A stretch of DNA of 64,000 nt from Catellatospora tritici (GTDB taxonomy: Bacteria; Actinomycetota; Actinomycetes; Mycobacteriales; Micromonosporaceae), in assembly GCF_019083965.1 (NCBI RefSeq), contig NZ_JAHRCY010000011.1, positions 1-64,000 on the forward strand, in the 5' to 3' direction. Made by a program: the position numbers and the translations under genes. The first letter of the stretch is position 1. Each line of letters begins with the position of its first letter. Below are positions 30,720 through 38,451 of the stretch, in pieces. The notes beneath the pieces were generated by a model. That model was not told the DNA's origin. It saw only the letters and a list, made by a program, of their open reading frames with translations, and made no database searches.

Positions 30720-31049
30720 TCACCACTGCCGTCGGCGGTACGACACGATCACGATGCCGCCGACGGCCAGGCCGATGCCGATCATCCCGGTGGAGATGAG
30801 CGATCGCGCCATCAGCTCAGGCGGCAGGTTGTGCCTGGTGTTCATCGCGGCAGGCGCCGATGCCTGCTCGTGTTCCGGCGTCTGGGCGACATACTGCGCC
30901 GCCGGTCGCGCCTCGCCGGATCCGGCCGTGGCCTGGACCGGCGTGAACAGCGCCGCCGCCAGAGCCGCGCCGCACAGCGCGGCCAGCCGGTGTCGATGTG
31001 GAACGGTCGCTCTGGCGCTGGTGCCAGTCGCGATCCTTCGGTTGTCCAT
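30720..31049 (-). CDS. Small secreted or surface-anchored protein, unknown
   Basis: The 109-residue protein has a signal peptide (HRLAALCGAALAAALFTPVQATA), a short Pro/Glu/Ala-rich middle, and a C-terminal hydrophobic helix (LISTGMIGIGLAVGGIVIVS) followed by YRRRQW. This gives an N-out, single-anchor surface protein. ATG 31049 follows CGGGAGAC; the frame stays open upstream to 31253. It ends 3 bp from the stop of the convergent PASTA gene. Confidence 0.65.
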   Translation of the reverse strand: MDNRRIATGTSARATVPHRHRLAALCGAALAAALFTPVQATAGSGEARPAAQYVAQTPEHEQASAPAAMNTRHNLPPELMARSLISTGMIGIGLAVGGIVIVSYRRRQW

Positions 31050-31387
31050 GGCGCCGTCTCCCGGGTGAGCGGGTGCCGTGCCACGCGAGGGTCGACGATA
31101 GTGGCTCGTCACGGCCGTCTGCCGCAACCGGGCGCGGACCGCCGTCGAGGCTCGGTCGTCATCCGTGGCGAACGCCGAGGACGACGGGGACTGAGGTCGC
31201 GGAGCCCGTGTCTGAGTCGCAGCGCAGCCGGCCAGGCGAGTCGCTACCGTCATTCACTAGGGTTATTCGATCGTAATCCGGTCGGTGCCGACACGAGTGG
31301 AAATCGTGAGTCTTCCTCGGAGTGGTCGGTGAACGCGAACGCGCCCCGGCACCGGTGAACCGGTGGGGGCGCGAGGAACGCGTCGGG

Positions 31388-31705
31388 TCAGTGCGCGGCC
31401 GCGACCGCCGGGCGGCCGTGCAGGGTGGGCCGGGAGTTGTGTCCGGCTGGGCGCTGCACCGCGGCGACGTTGCGCGGACGGGTGACACCGTCGGGGACCA
31501 AGCGCAGGCCCGCGCGCTGCACGAAGATGGAGCGGCGCTCGACCGCGTCGCCGGCGGCGTTGAGCTGGTAGCCGTCCAACCACACCCAGCCGTCGTACGT
31601 CGGCCAGTCGTGCACGCGGATCACGCGGAACATCATCGGGCGCTGAAACTGCACGCTGGCTTCTCGGGTCACATGGAGGATGTCGCCGGCCTGGGGAGTC
31701 ACCAT
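31388..31705 (-). CDS. Small conserved actinobacterial protein, unknown function
   Basis: The 105-residue protein has a compact predicted beta domain (GDILHVTREASVQFQRPMMF, then RVIRVHDWPTYDGWVWLDGY and VERRSIFVQRAGLRLV). I recall similar small proteins in other Micromonosporaceae near XRE/DUF397 genes, without known function. There is no signal peptide. ATG 31705 follows GGAG at a short distance. The 35-residue tail is disordered (Arg/Ala/His-rich). It is divergent from the XRE regulator across about 390 bp. Confidence 0.65.
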   Translation of the reverse strand: MVTPQAGDILHVTREASVQFQRPMMFRVIRVHDWPTYDGWVWLDGYQLNAAGDAVERRSIFVQRAGLRLVPDGVTRPRNVAAVQRPAGHNSRPTLHGRPAVAAAH

Positions 31706-31881
31706 GTCTCCTGCTCGTCGTCGGACAGGGCCGTGTACACAACACGGATTCGGTTGTCGCTCGTTGAACGCTCAGAGAGAAGGCACTGTCGACCGAGCGT
31801 GATCACGGAATCGGCAAGATCGGACTTTCCAGTGCCATAACAGACACTGTGCCCCAAGACTTTGCCTAATGCAAGTTGCAA
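31699..31881 (-). CDS. Possible 60-residue protein overlapping the next gene
   Basis: A TTG-initiated frame whose stop overlaps the start of the 31388-31705 gene by 7 bp, a layout typical of coupled genes. The protein (GKSDLADSVITLGRQCLLSE, then RIRVVYTALSDDEQETW) has no recognised domain. The DNA is less GC-rich than its surroundings and codon bias is weak, so it may be only a leader of the next gene. Confidence 0.28.
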   Translation of the reverse strand: MQLALGKVLGHSVCYGTGKSDLADSVITLGRQCLLSERSTSDNRIRVVYTALSDDEQETW

Positions 31882-32091
31882 GATGCGTATGCGCTCCGGA
31901 GCCGTTCGTCTGGTATGTGACTGGCTGACGAGAATGCCGCGTGGGCGTACTGTGTCGCACTGTCTGTGCGTTCGGCTGCTTGAAGATTCCCCGATCGTCG
32001 GAGCAAACTCGCAACACGACAGACAATCGATCTGCCGGCGGGGGTGGCTTCGTGTGTCGGGCCCTCGCCGACTACGTCGCGGAGGTGCGCC

Positions 32092-32973
32092 GTGACAGTC
32101 CGACAGAGCCCCACCGTGCGTCGCAGACGGCTAGGCGCCGAACTGCGTCGCAGGCGAGAGCACGCCGGAATCACGCTTGAGTACGTGGCTGACAAGCTCG
32201 AATGCTCCCAATCGAAGATCTCCCGGATCGAGACCGGGCACAACTCGGTCACCTCTCGGGATGTGCGCGACATGCTCACCCTCTACGGTGCGCCGCCCGA
32301 AGACGTCGACGAGCTGGTGGAGATCGCCAAGCAGGCCCGCCAGAAGGGCTGGTGGCATCCGTACACCAACGTCCTCGTCGGCGCGTATGTCGGCCTGGAG
32401 GCGGCTGCCAGCGAGATCTGCGCCTACGAGCAGCAGGTGGTGCCTGGGCTGCTCCAGTCGGCCGAGTATGCCGAGGCGATGCTCCGGGCCGCCTGTCCGG
32501 ATTGGTCGAACGATCAGGTGATGCAACGGGTGCGTGTCCGATTGAAGCGTGGCTCGTTGCTCACCCAGGACGATCCGATCAGGTTCTCGGCGGTGCTCGA
32601 TGAGTCGGTACTAAGCCGTCCGGTGGGCGGCGACACGGTCATGCGGCGACAGTTGCGACTACTCGCCGAAGCGGCGTCAAAGCCGAACGTGACCCTTCAA
32701 GTGCTGCCCTTCGAGCGCGGTGCACATGCCGGCATGGACGGAACTTTTACCATCCTGGAATTCGCTGAAGCGGGTGACTCCGCCGTGGTTTACGCGGAGA
32801 ATGCCACCGGCGGGCTCTTCCTGGAGAAGTCCGACGACTTGGAGAAGTACCTTCTGATCTTCGAACACCTTCGGGGGGCAGCCCTGAGCCCTTCGGAGTC
32901 CGCCGCGCTGATCGCACAACTGGCGGAGGAGCCACTATGGAAATCGAGACCAAGGGGTTTCGAGTCGATCTGA
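32092..32973 (+). CDS. XRE-family regulator with DUF5753 (Scr1/WhiJ-like)
   Basis: The 293-residue protein has an HTH at about 15-70 (LGAELRRRREHAGITLEYVA, CSQSKISRIETG), then a DUF5753 domain (YEQQVVPGLLQSAEYAEAML, VLDESVLSRPVGG, LQVLPFERGAHAGMDGTFTI). This architecture belongs to the very numerous WhiJ-like regulators of filamentous actinobacteria, usually paired with a DUF397 protein. GTG 32092 follows GGAGG at 32081-32085; the upstream in-frame codon at 32044 has no such site. The partner gene overlaps its 3' end by 37 bp. Confidence 0.92.
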   Translation: MTVRQSPTVRRRRLGAELRRRREHAGITLEYVADKLECSQSKISRIETGHNSVTSRDVRDMLTLYGAPPEDVDELVEIAKQARQKGWWHPYTNVLVGAYVGLEAAASEICAYEQQVVPGLLQSAEYAEAMLRAACPDWSNDQVMQRVRVRLKRGSLLTQDDPIRFSAVLDESVLSRPVGGDTVMRRQLRLLAEAASKPNVTLQVLPFERGAHAGMDGTFTILEFAEAGDSAVVYAENATGGLFLEKSDDLEKYLLIFEHLRGAALSPSESAALIAQLAEEPLWKSRPRGFESI

Positions 32974-33161
32974 GCCAAGCACAGTGGTACAAGAGCACTC
33001 GAAGTGGACCGAACTGCGACAACTGCGTGGAAGTCGCGTTCGTAGGTGGCGCCATCGCTCTCCGTGACTCCAAGAACCCGACCGGCCCGGCGCTGATCTT
33101 CACGCCCGCCGAGTGGGACGCTTTCGTCGAGGGGGCCAAGGACGGCGAGTTCGACCTCTGA
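32937..33161 (+). CDS. DUF397 protein, partner of the XRE regulator
   Basis: The 74-residue protein has the DUF397 core WYKSTRSGPNCDNCVEVAF, then GGAIALRDSKNPTGPALIFT and EWDAFVEGAKDGEFD. These small proteins are encoded next to WhiJ-type XRE regulators and are thought to modulate them, in some cases as toxin/antitoxin-like pairs; the exact role is unsettled. The start at 32937 lies inside the regulator's coding sequence, so translation is probably coupled. Confidence 0.92.
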   Translation: MEIETKGFRVDLSQAQWYKSTRSGPNCDNCVEVAFVGGAIALRDSKNPTGPALIFTPAEWDAFVEGAKDGEFDL

Positions 33162-33193
33162 GTCGATCGCCGAAACCGCACCTCAGTCCGTAT

Positions 33194-33228
33194 CGGTGCC
33201 CTTCCGTCGGTTCGGCGGGAGGGCACCG
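33194..33228. terminator. Bidirectional hairpin
   Basis: A 12-bp stem (CGGTGCCCTTCC at 33194-33205 with 33217-33228, one wobble) and an 11-nt loop lie between the convergent DUF397 and 33235-34008 genes. It echoes the GGTGCCCTTCC core of the repeat family but with different flanks. Confidence 0.7.
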
Positions 33229-33234
33229 GTCGGT

Positions 33235-34008
33235 TCAGAGTGGCACTCGGTTGAGCGCGGCGCGGCGGCGCTCCACCATCGTCCGGCGGGCCTGCTGCAG
33301 CCACTCGCGGCGGGTGCCCGGTGCGGGCGGGAAGTCCAGGCCGAACTTGAACCAGGCCGGCGGCTGCGGCATCCGGGCGTACGCGTCGATCAGGTCGTCG
33401 AGGATGCGGGTCAGTTCCTCGCGCGCGTTGCGCCCGGCCGAGAGCGTGTCGTGGTGGGTGCGCAGGTAGTCGGCCCGTCGGGCGGCCACCGTACGCAGCC
33501 TGGTGCGCATCTCCTCGAACCGGCCGCGCTGGATCGCCGCCAGTACCGCCGCGGCGCGGTCGTCGCGCAGGTGCCGGGCCAGCGCGGTGCGGTGCCCCGG
33601 GCGCAGCCACGAGGAGGGGCGGGCCAGGGCGGTCACGGTCGCCTGGATGCGCAGGGCGACCTTGTGCTCCGCCTCGTACGCCTCCTGGTATCGCTGCTCG
33701 ACGAGCGCGACCTGAGCCGGGTCCGGACCCGCCGGGGCCGCGGCCGCCACCCGCTCGGCCTCGTCCACCAGCCGCCACAGCCACCGCTCGTCGTCGTCGA
33801 CCAGTTCCAGCGCATCCTGGACCGGGAGGTCGTCGAACGGCTCGCGTGCCGCCGGGACCAGCGGCTGGCCGGACGGGAACGTGGCTCGGGCGCCCTGGCC
33901 GCAGTGGGCACAGGGCGGTAGCTCGCGGACCAGCCGCGAGATCTCTCCGATGAGCTGTGCCGGCGTCACCTGCGACGGCAGTGGTGTGGACGCCGGATCA
34001 GCGGCCAT
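33235..34008 (-). CDS. Helical cytoplasmic protein, unknown function
   Basis: The 257-residue, mostly helical, Arg/Glu/Ala-rich protein has no signal or membrane segment. An early CAHCG motif (C-x2-C) is the only possible metal site and has no second pair. The middle (VALVEQRYQEAYEAEHKVAL) may be coiled coil. The C-terminus (WFKFGLDFPPAPGTRREWLQ) looks like a conserved motif but I do not recognise it. ATG 34008 follows GGGGGAA; a TTG at 34035 extends the frame by nine residues. Confidence 0.6.
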   Translation of the reverse strand: MAADPASTPLPSQVTPAQLIGEISRLVRELPPCAHCGQGARATFPSGQPLVPAAREPFDDLPVQDALELVDDDERWLWRLVDEAERVAAAAPAGPDPAQVALVEQRYQEAYEAEHKVALRIQATVTALARPSSWLRPGHRTALARHLRDDRAAAVLAAIQRGRFEEMRTRLRTVAARRADYLRTHHDTLSAGRNAREELTRILDDLIDAYARMPQPPAWFKFGLDFPPAPGTRREWLQQARRTMVERRRAALNRVPL

Positions 34009-34173
34009 GGTGGTTCCCCCGCACGTGTTGGACAACTAGCAGACCCTGCGCATAGTGACGCAGGTGTTACGGGCGGTAACGGTTGCGGGTTGACCGTGGC
34101 CTGCCCTCCGCTGGGCTCGTTGTATCAGACAGAACCCCCTGACACCCCGCCAACTCGCCGGAGCGGTAGGAAG

Positions 34174-34509
34174 ATGACGATCCCCGAGCACGTGCCCAGC
34201 CACAACGCCATCAACGGCGGCCGCGAGCGGTTGCTGCGCGAGCCCGAGCGCCCCCAGTTGCCGGGCGACACCATGCTCGAACCCGCGACCTCGTCCATAC
34301 CGTCGCTGAGCCTGGAGGGCTTCGGTGACCCGTCGTTCCCCACGCCGAACTGGCTGGACATGTCGACCGAGTCGATGGTGGACCACCCGCTGCTGCGTGG
34401 CCTGTTGATGGAGCTGCCGCCGCGCGGCTCGCACCCGTCCCCCGAATGGCTGAGCCGCTGGTTCGACGCGACCCGCGCCGTCCTGGACCTGGTCTACAAC
34501 CGCCGCTGA
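34174..34509 (+). CDS. Small hypothetical protein
   Basis: The 111-residue Pro/Ser/Leu-rich protein has no signal peptide or recognised domain. The C-terminal part (HPSPEWLSRWFDATRAVLDL) could form an amphipathic helix. ATG 34174 follows GGAG at 34158-34161; the frame stays open upstream to 34090. It is divergent from the helical protein and convergent with the glycosyltransferase, separated by a hairpin repeat. Confidence 0.55.
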   Translation: MTIPEHVPSHNAINGGRERLLREPERPQLPGDTMLEPATSSIPSLSLEGFGDPSFPTPNWLDMSTESMVDHPLLRGLLMELPPRGSHPSPEWLSRWFDATRAVLDLVYNRR

Positions 34510-34524
34510 GCAACTCTGGGCGTT

Positions 34525-34575
34525 GAAAAGGGCACCTTCTTCTACGCAAAGCGATAAGAAGGTGCCCTTCCTTAC
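34525..34575. repeat. GAAGGTGCCCTTC hairpin element, complete copy
   Basis: Arms 34525-34541 (AAAAGGGCACCTTCTT) and 34556-34575 (AAGAAGGTGCCCTTCCTTAC) enclose TCTACGCAAAGCGAT. The spacer is the reverse complement of that in the copy at 126-163, so the element can sit in either orientation. It lies between convergent genes. Confidence 0.8.
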
Positions 34576-34578
34576 TTC

Positions 34579-35397
34579 TCAGACGGCGAAGGAGTTGGGG
34601 GCTTCGGCGGCGGGTTGGGGCGGGGTGGCGCGCCACAGCCGCACCTTCTGTGCCCCGAGCCGGGCCAGGTACTTGGGGTTGAGGATCAGGTACCGGCGCC
34701 ACAGCCGCTTGGGCTCCAGACCCAGGCGCCACAGCCACTCCAGGGCGTACTTCTGCATCCAGGCCGGCGGCTTGCGCAGGCCGCCCGCGTGGTAGTCGAA
34801 GGCGGCGCCCACCGCCAGCAGCGGCATGTCCAGGTACGGCCGCATCGCGTAGGTGAACTTCTCCTGCCGCGGGCAGCCCAGTCCGACCAGCACGATCCGC
34901 GCGCCCGACGCGGCGATGCGGGCCGCGATCTGCGGCGCCTCGCCCGGCTCCACGCCGCGGAACTTCGACGGCTCGGAGCCGGCGATCTTCAGAGCGGGGT
35001 ACTTGGCGATCAGGGCCGGGATCAGGCGGTCGAGCACCGGCTGGGTGGAGCCGTAGAGGTACACCGGCAGGCCCTGTTCGGCGGCGCGGCCCAGCACACG
35101 CAGGGTCAGCTCCGGGCCGTACACCCGGTCGCGCAGGCCCGCGCCGTGCAGCACGTTCAGGGCCCAGCGCACCGGCTGGCCGTCCGGGGTGATCAGGTCG
35201 AAGCTGTTGAGCTGCGCGCCGAGCGTACGGTCGGCCACGCCCTCCATCACGCCGTGCACGGCCAGGGCCGTCACCGCGAAGGGGCGGCCCTCGGTCGCCG
35301 CGCGGATGATCCGCTCGGTGGCGTCGGCGTAGTCGGTGGCGTCGACCAGGACGCCGAGCACGTTGCGCTTGCTGTCGCGGTTCACCGTCGTGGTCAT
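34579..35397 (-). CDS. WecB/TagA/CpsF-family glycosyltransferase
   Basis: The 272-residue protein is of GT26 type: FDLITPDGQPVRWAL holds the conserved Asp-containing motif, followed by VYLYGSTQPVLDRL, VGLGCPRQEKFTY and VGAAFDYHAGGLRKPPAWMQ, all standard TagA/WecG blocks. These enzymes move N-acetylmannosamine-type sugars from UDP to a lipid-linked acceptor for teichoic or surface polymers. The basic C-terminal region (LEPKRLWRRYLILNPKYLAR) is the usual membrane-association appendix. It lies 7 bp after the SDR epimerase gene, in one operon. Confidence 0.9.
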   Translation of the reverse strand: MTTTVNRDSKRNVLGVLVDATDYADATERIIRAATEGRPFAVTALAVHGVMEGVADRTLGAQLNSFDLITPDGQPVRWALNVLHGAGLRDRVYGPELTLRVLGRAAEQGLPVYLYGSTQPVLDRLIPALIAKYPALKIAGSEPSKFRGVEPGEAPQIAARIAASGARIVLVGLGCPRQEKFTYAMRPYLDMPLLAVGAAFDYHAGGLRKPPAWMQKYALEWLWRLGLEPKRLWRRYLILNPKYLARLGAQKVRLWRATPPQPAAEAPNSFAV

Positions 35398-35404
35398 CGG
35401 GGCC

Positions 35405-36472
35405 CTACACCCACTTGTCCGCGTTGGCCTCGTAGATCTCGCGCAGGATGGCGGGGACGTCGTAGGTCATCCGCCAGTCCGGGTAGTGGGCCTGGAACTT
35501 GGCCATGTCGCTGACGTACCACTGGTGGTCGCCGATGCGGTTCTGCTCGACGTAGTTCACGCTGGCCTGCTTGCCGGTGATCTGCTCGGCGATCGCGAAC
35601 GCCTCCAGGTGGGAGGTGTTGGAGAAGCGGCCGCCGCCCAGGTTGTAGACCTCGCCGGCGCGCGGGTTGCGGTAGAACGCCTCGAACGCGGTCAGCACGT
35701 CGTGGGAGTGGATGGCGTCGCGCACCATCTTGCCCTTGTAGCCGTACAGGTTGTAGGTGCGGCCCTCCATGACGCAGCGCATCAGGTACGCCAGGAAGCC
35801 GTGCAGCTCGGCGGCCGAGTGGGCCGGGCCGGTCAGCGTGCCGCCGCGGAAGGAGGCGGTCCGCAGGCCGAAGTAGCGGCCGTACTCCTGCACCGCCACG
35901 TCCGCGGCGACCTTGGAGACGCCGAAGATCGAGTGCAGGCTGTTGTCGATCGTCATGTCTTCGGTGATGCCGTTGGCGAACTGGTGGCCCGGGTCGATCT
36001 CGTACCGGGTCTCCTGCTCGACCAGCGGCAGCCGGTTCGGGGTGTCGCCGTAGACCTTGTTCGTCGAGCAGAAGATGAACGCCGCGTCGGGGGCGTGCTG
36101 GCGGGTGTACTCCAGCACGTTGAGGGTGCCGCCCGCGTTGACGTCGAAGTCGGTGAACGGCTCCTTGGCGGCCCAGTCGTGGCTGGGCTGCGCGGCCGTG
36201 TGGATCACGAGCGAGATGTCCTTGCCGTACCGCTCGAAGATCTTGGAGAGCACGTCGCGGTCGCGGATGTCGACGTCGTAGTGCGTGTACCCGTCGCCGA
36301 GCTTGCTGGTCAGGTTGACCAGGCTCCACGCGGTCGAGCCGTCCTCGCCGAAGAAGTACTTGCGCATGTCGTTGTCGATGCCGACCACGTGCATGCCCAG
36401 GCCGGCGAAGTGACGGGCCGCCTCGGAACCGATCAGGCCGGCCGAGCCGGTCACCAGCGCAACGCTCACCAC
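35405..36472 (-). CDS. NAD-dependent epimerase/dehydratase, CDP-paratose-2-epimerase-like
   Basis: The 355-residue extended SDR has the Rossmann glycine motif VTGSAGLIGSEAARHF, then HTAAQPSHDWAAKEP, CSTNKVYGD and SIFGVSKVAADVAVQEYG, and the sugar-binding YNLGGGRFSN. It most resembles CDP-paratose/tyvelose 2-epimerases (RfbE). The catalytic YxxxK reads F-G-V-S-K (TTC codon), so the usual Tyr is Phe. I recall the same change in homologues, so it may be a subfamily trait. It probably makes the sugar used by the adjacent transferase. The start is GTG 36472. Confidence 0.85.
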   Translation of the reverse strand: MVSVALVTGSAGLIGSEAARHFAGLGMHVVGIDNDMRKYFFGEDGSTAWSLVNLTSKLGDGYTHYDVDIRDRDVLSKIFERYGKDISLVIHTAAQPSHDWAAKEPFTDFDVNAGGTLNVLEYTRQHAPDAAFIFCSTNKVYGDTPNRLPLVEQETRYEIDPGHQFANGITEDMTIDNSLHSIFGVSKVAADVAVQEYGRYFGLRTASFRGGTLTGPAHSAAELHGFLAYLMRCVMEGRTYNLYGYKGKMVRDAIHSHDVLTAFEAFYRNPRAGEVYNLGGGRFSNTSHLEAFAIAEQITGKQASVNYVEQNRIGDHQWYVSDMAKFQAHYPDWRMTYDVPAILREIYEANADKWV

Positions 36473-36556
36473 ATACTCCCTGTCACCATCGACGGACGCG
36501 ACCAGCCGAGAGCTTACCTGGCCTGCTGGCCGAAACGGGGAGCGCGTAGGGAGAGA

Positions 36557-36605
36557 GCGCCCACCTTCACGCAGCGTGACGAGCGTGCTGCGTGAAGGTG
36601 GGCGC
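36557..36605 (-). terminator. Strong hairpin after the propeller-like gene
   Basis: A perfect 19-bp stem (GCGCCCACCTTCACGCAGC at 36557-36575 with 36587-36605) and an 11-nt loop start 7 bp past the 36612 stop. Confidence 0.8.
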
Positions 36606-36611
36606 GCGGCG

Positions 36612-37850
36612 TCAGTACAGCTTGATCCACTCGCGGGCGGGCCCGGCGCCGGGGCTCAGCCACAGCTCGGAGCCGTACGCGAACAGCGTCCCGTCCGGCA
36701 GCTGGTCGATGTCCGTGAAACCCGGCAGGCCCGGCACCTCGGTGAGCACGCCGCGCTCGGTCAGGTACCAGGTGCGCCGGGTGTCGCTCAGGACCAGGCC
36801 GCCCCGCGCGCCCAGGGAGCGCACCAGGCGCGGATCCTGCCCGTCAAGGCCGAGGTAGACGCGGCGCCAGTCGCCGTTCTCCAGGTGGAGGACCAGGCCG
36901 GCGTCGGCGACCAGCCAGACGTCGTGGCCGTCGGGGGAGAGCACCAGGTCGGGCAGGCTCCCGGCCACCGTGCTGTACACCTCGGGCAGCCACTGCCAGG
37001 ACCGGGCGCCGTCCTCGCTGACCTGGACCCGGATCCTGCCGCCGGGGGCCGTCTGCGAGACCACCCAGAGCCTGCCGTCGCCGCCCCGGTGCACGATGGG
37101 CGCCCCCGTCGTGGGGCCGCGCAGCTCGGGCTGCACCGGGACCGAGCCCGACCCGAGCCGCACCAGCTCCATCGTGGCGCAGTTCAGGTCGGTGGTCTTT
37201 TCGTCGAAGCCGGTCGCCCCCGGGCATCGCACCGCGTAGCCTTCCCGGCCGGCGCGCCGGGACTGCGCCAGCTGCGCCTGTGGCGGCGGCTGGTTCGGCG
37301 GGTACGACGCGAAGTGCGCCCCGCCGTCGGTGGTGAGCAGGAAGCCCTCGCCGCTCACCTGTAGGACCATCGTCTGCCCGTCCAGTGGGTACATGCCGAT
37401 CGCCTTGCCGGCCAGGTCGGGGGTGGCCGCCCGCCGCCAGGTGCGGCCGCCGTCGCCGGTGACGGCGAGCGCCACCGGGCAGGGCAGGTGGCCCTCGCAG
37501 CGGTCCACCATGGCCCAGCCGTGCTCGGCGTCGGTGAAGACGACCCCGGGCGCGGAACTGCTCTCGAACCCGGGCACCCGGACCGGCCGGGTGGGGTGGG
37601 CCGGTGACGGCGTCACGACGGTGGCCGGGGTCGGGCCGAGCGCCGGTGCCCTACCGCCCCCGCCCGACACCCCCGCCAGCAGGACAGGAGTGGCGACCGC
37701 CAGCAGAGCAAGCGCCCCGAGGCCGCCGCGGCGGGTGCGGCGCCGGCGGCGTACCGCGTGATCGACCAGCTCCAGCCCGGCGGGCCGGAAGGCGCCCGCG
37801 CACGCGGTCTCGAACTCGGCGAACGTCTCCTCAACGAGCGGCTCGGACAC
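36612..37850 (-). CDS. Membrane-anchored propeller-like protein paired with an ECF sigma factor
   Basis: The 412-residue protein has a short cytoplasmic N-terminus (about 43 residues, FAEFETACAGAFRPAGLELV), one membrane helix at about 43-62, a Pro/Thr linker, then about 320 residues with BNR/photosynthesis-stability-factor-like repeats (VVFTDAEHGWAMV, VTGDGGRTWRR, LLTTDGGAHFASY, VSEDGARSWQWLP). It overlaps the sigma gene by 20 bp. This matches a membrane anti-sigma or sensor whose cytoplasmic tail holds the sigma factor. No zinc-finger anti-sigma motif is visible. It is the split counterpart of the fusion at 3073-4611. Confidence 0.78.
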   Translation of the reverse strand: MSEPLVEETFAEFETACAGAFRPAGLELVDHAVRRRRRTRRGGLGALALLAVATPVLLAGVSGGGGRAPALGPTPATVVTPSPAHPTRPVRVPGFESSSAPGVVFTDAEHGWAMVDRCEGHLPCPVALAVTGDGGRTWRRAATPDLAGKAIGMYPLDGQTMVLQVSGEGFLLTTDGGAHFASYPPNQPPPQAQLAQSRRAGREGYAVRCPGATGFDEKTTDLNCATMELVRLGSGSVPVQPELRGPTTGAPIVHRGGDGRLWVVSQTAPGGRIRVQVSEDGARSWQWLPEVYSTVAGSLPDLVLSPDGHDVWLVADAGLVLHLENGDWRRVYLGLDGQDPRLVRSLGARGGLVLSDTRRTWYLTERGVLTEVPGLPGFTDIDQLPDGTLFAYGSELWLSPGAGPAREWIKLY

Positions 37851-38367
37851 GGCTGTTCTCCTCTCGGGGGTCGGTGAGCGAGACGGCGAGCGCGGCGCGG
37901 CCCCGCGACAGCCACGACCGCACCGTGCCCTCGGCGACGCCCTCCTGCTCGGCGATCTCGGCGGTGGTCAGGTGGCCGAGGTGGTGCAGCACGACCGCGC
38001 GGCGCTGGCGCGCCGGTAGCGTGGCGAGCGCGCGGACCAGGGCGACCCGGTCGGGTCCGGGGCCGGGCGAGTGCTCCTCGCGCTGGCGGGACAGGTAGCG
38101 AAGGGCGGTCAGCCGACGGCGCAGTCGGCTGGTGGCGAGGTTCCAGGCGACCCGGCGCACCCAGGCGGCGGGGTCGTCGTACGCGCTGATCCGCCGCCAT
38201 CGGTCCAGCGCGCGGCAGAACGCCTCCTGGGTGAGGTCCTGCGCCTCGGCGTGGTCGCCGAGGTACGCGTAGAGCTGTGTCGCCAGGCGCTGGAAGTGGC
38301 TGCGGTAGAGATCCGCGAACGCCGGGTCGCCGCGTGGGGCGGCGGGTGGTGGCGCGGGTGGTGGCAT
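37831..38367 (-). CDS. SigE-family ECF sigma factor
   Basis: The 178-residue protein has region 2 (FADLYRSHFQRLATQLYAYL, HAEAQDLTQEAFCRALDRW, WVRRVAWNLATSR) and region 4 (LATLPARQRRAVVLHHLGHL, VAEGTVRSWLSRGRAAL). It directs RNA polymerase to stress or surface genes. The ATG lies after GGGGAGCAGAAC. The 3' end overlaps the propeller-like gene, showing coupled expression with its probable regulator. The upstream DNA contains a GCAAC-like -35 and a CGTGTC-like -10 on the minus strand, which may be an autoregulated promoter. Confidence 0.9.
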   Translation of the reverse strand: MPPPAPPPAAPRGDPAFADLYRSHFQRLATQLYAYLGDHAEAQDLTQEAFCRALDRWRRISAYDDPAAWVRRVAWNLATSRLRRRLTALRYLSRQREEHSPGPGPDRVALVRALATLPARQRRAVVLHHLGHLTTAEIAEQEGVAEGTVRSWLSRGRAALAVSLTDPREENSRVRAAR

Positions 38368-38451
38368 GTTCTGCTCCCCGATGGTCGGCCGCCGGGGTGG
38401 CGGTTCCCACTGACACGCCCCGCCGTCGGGGGATGTTGCAGCCGTCTTCGG

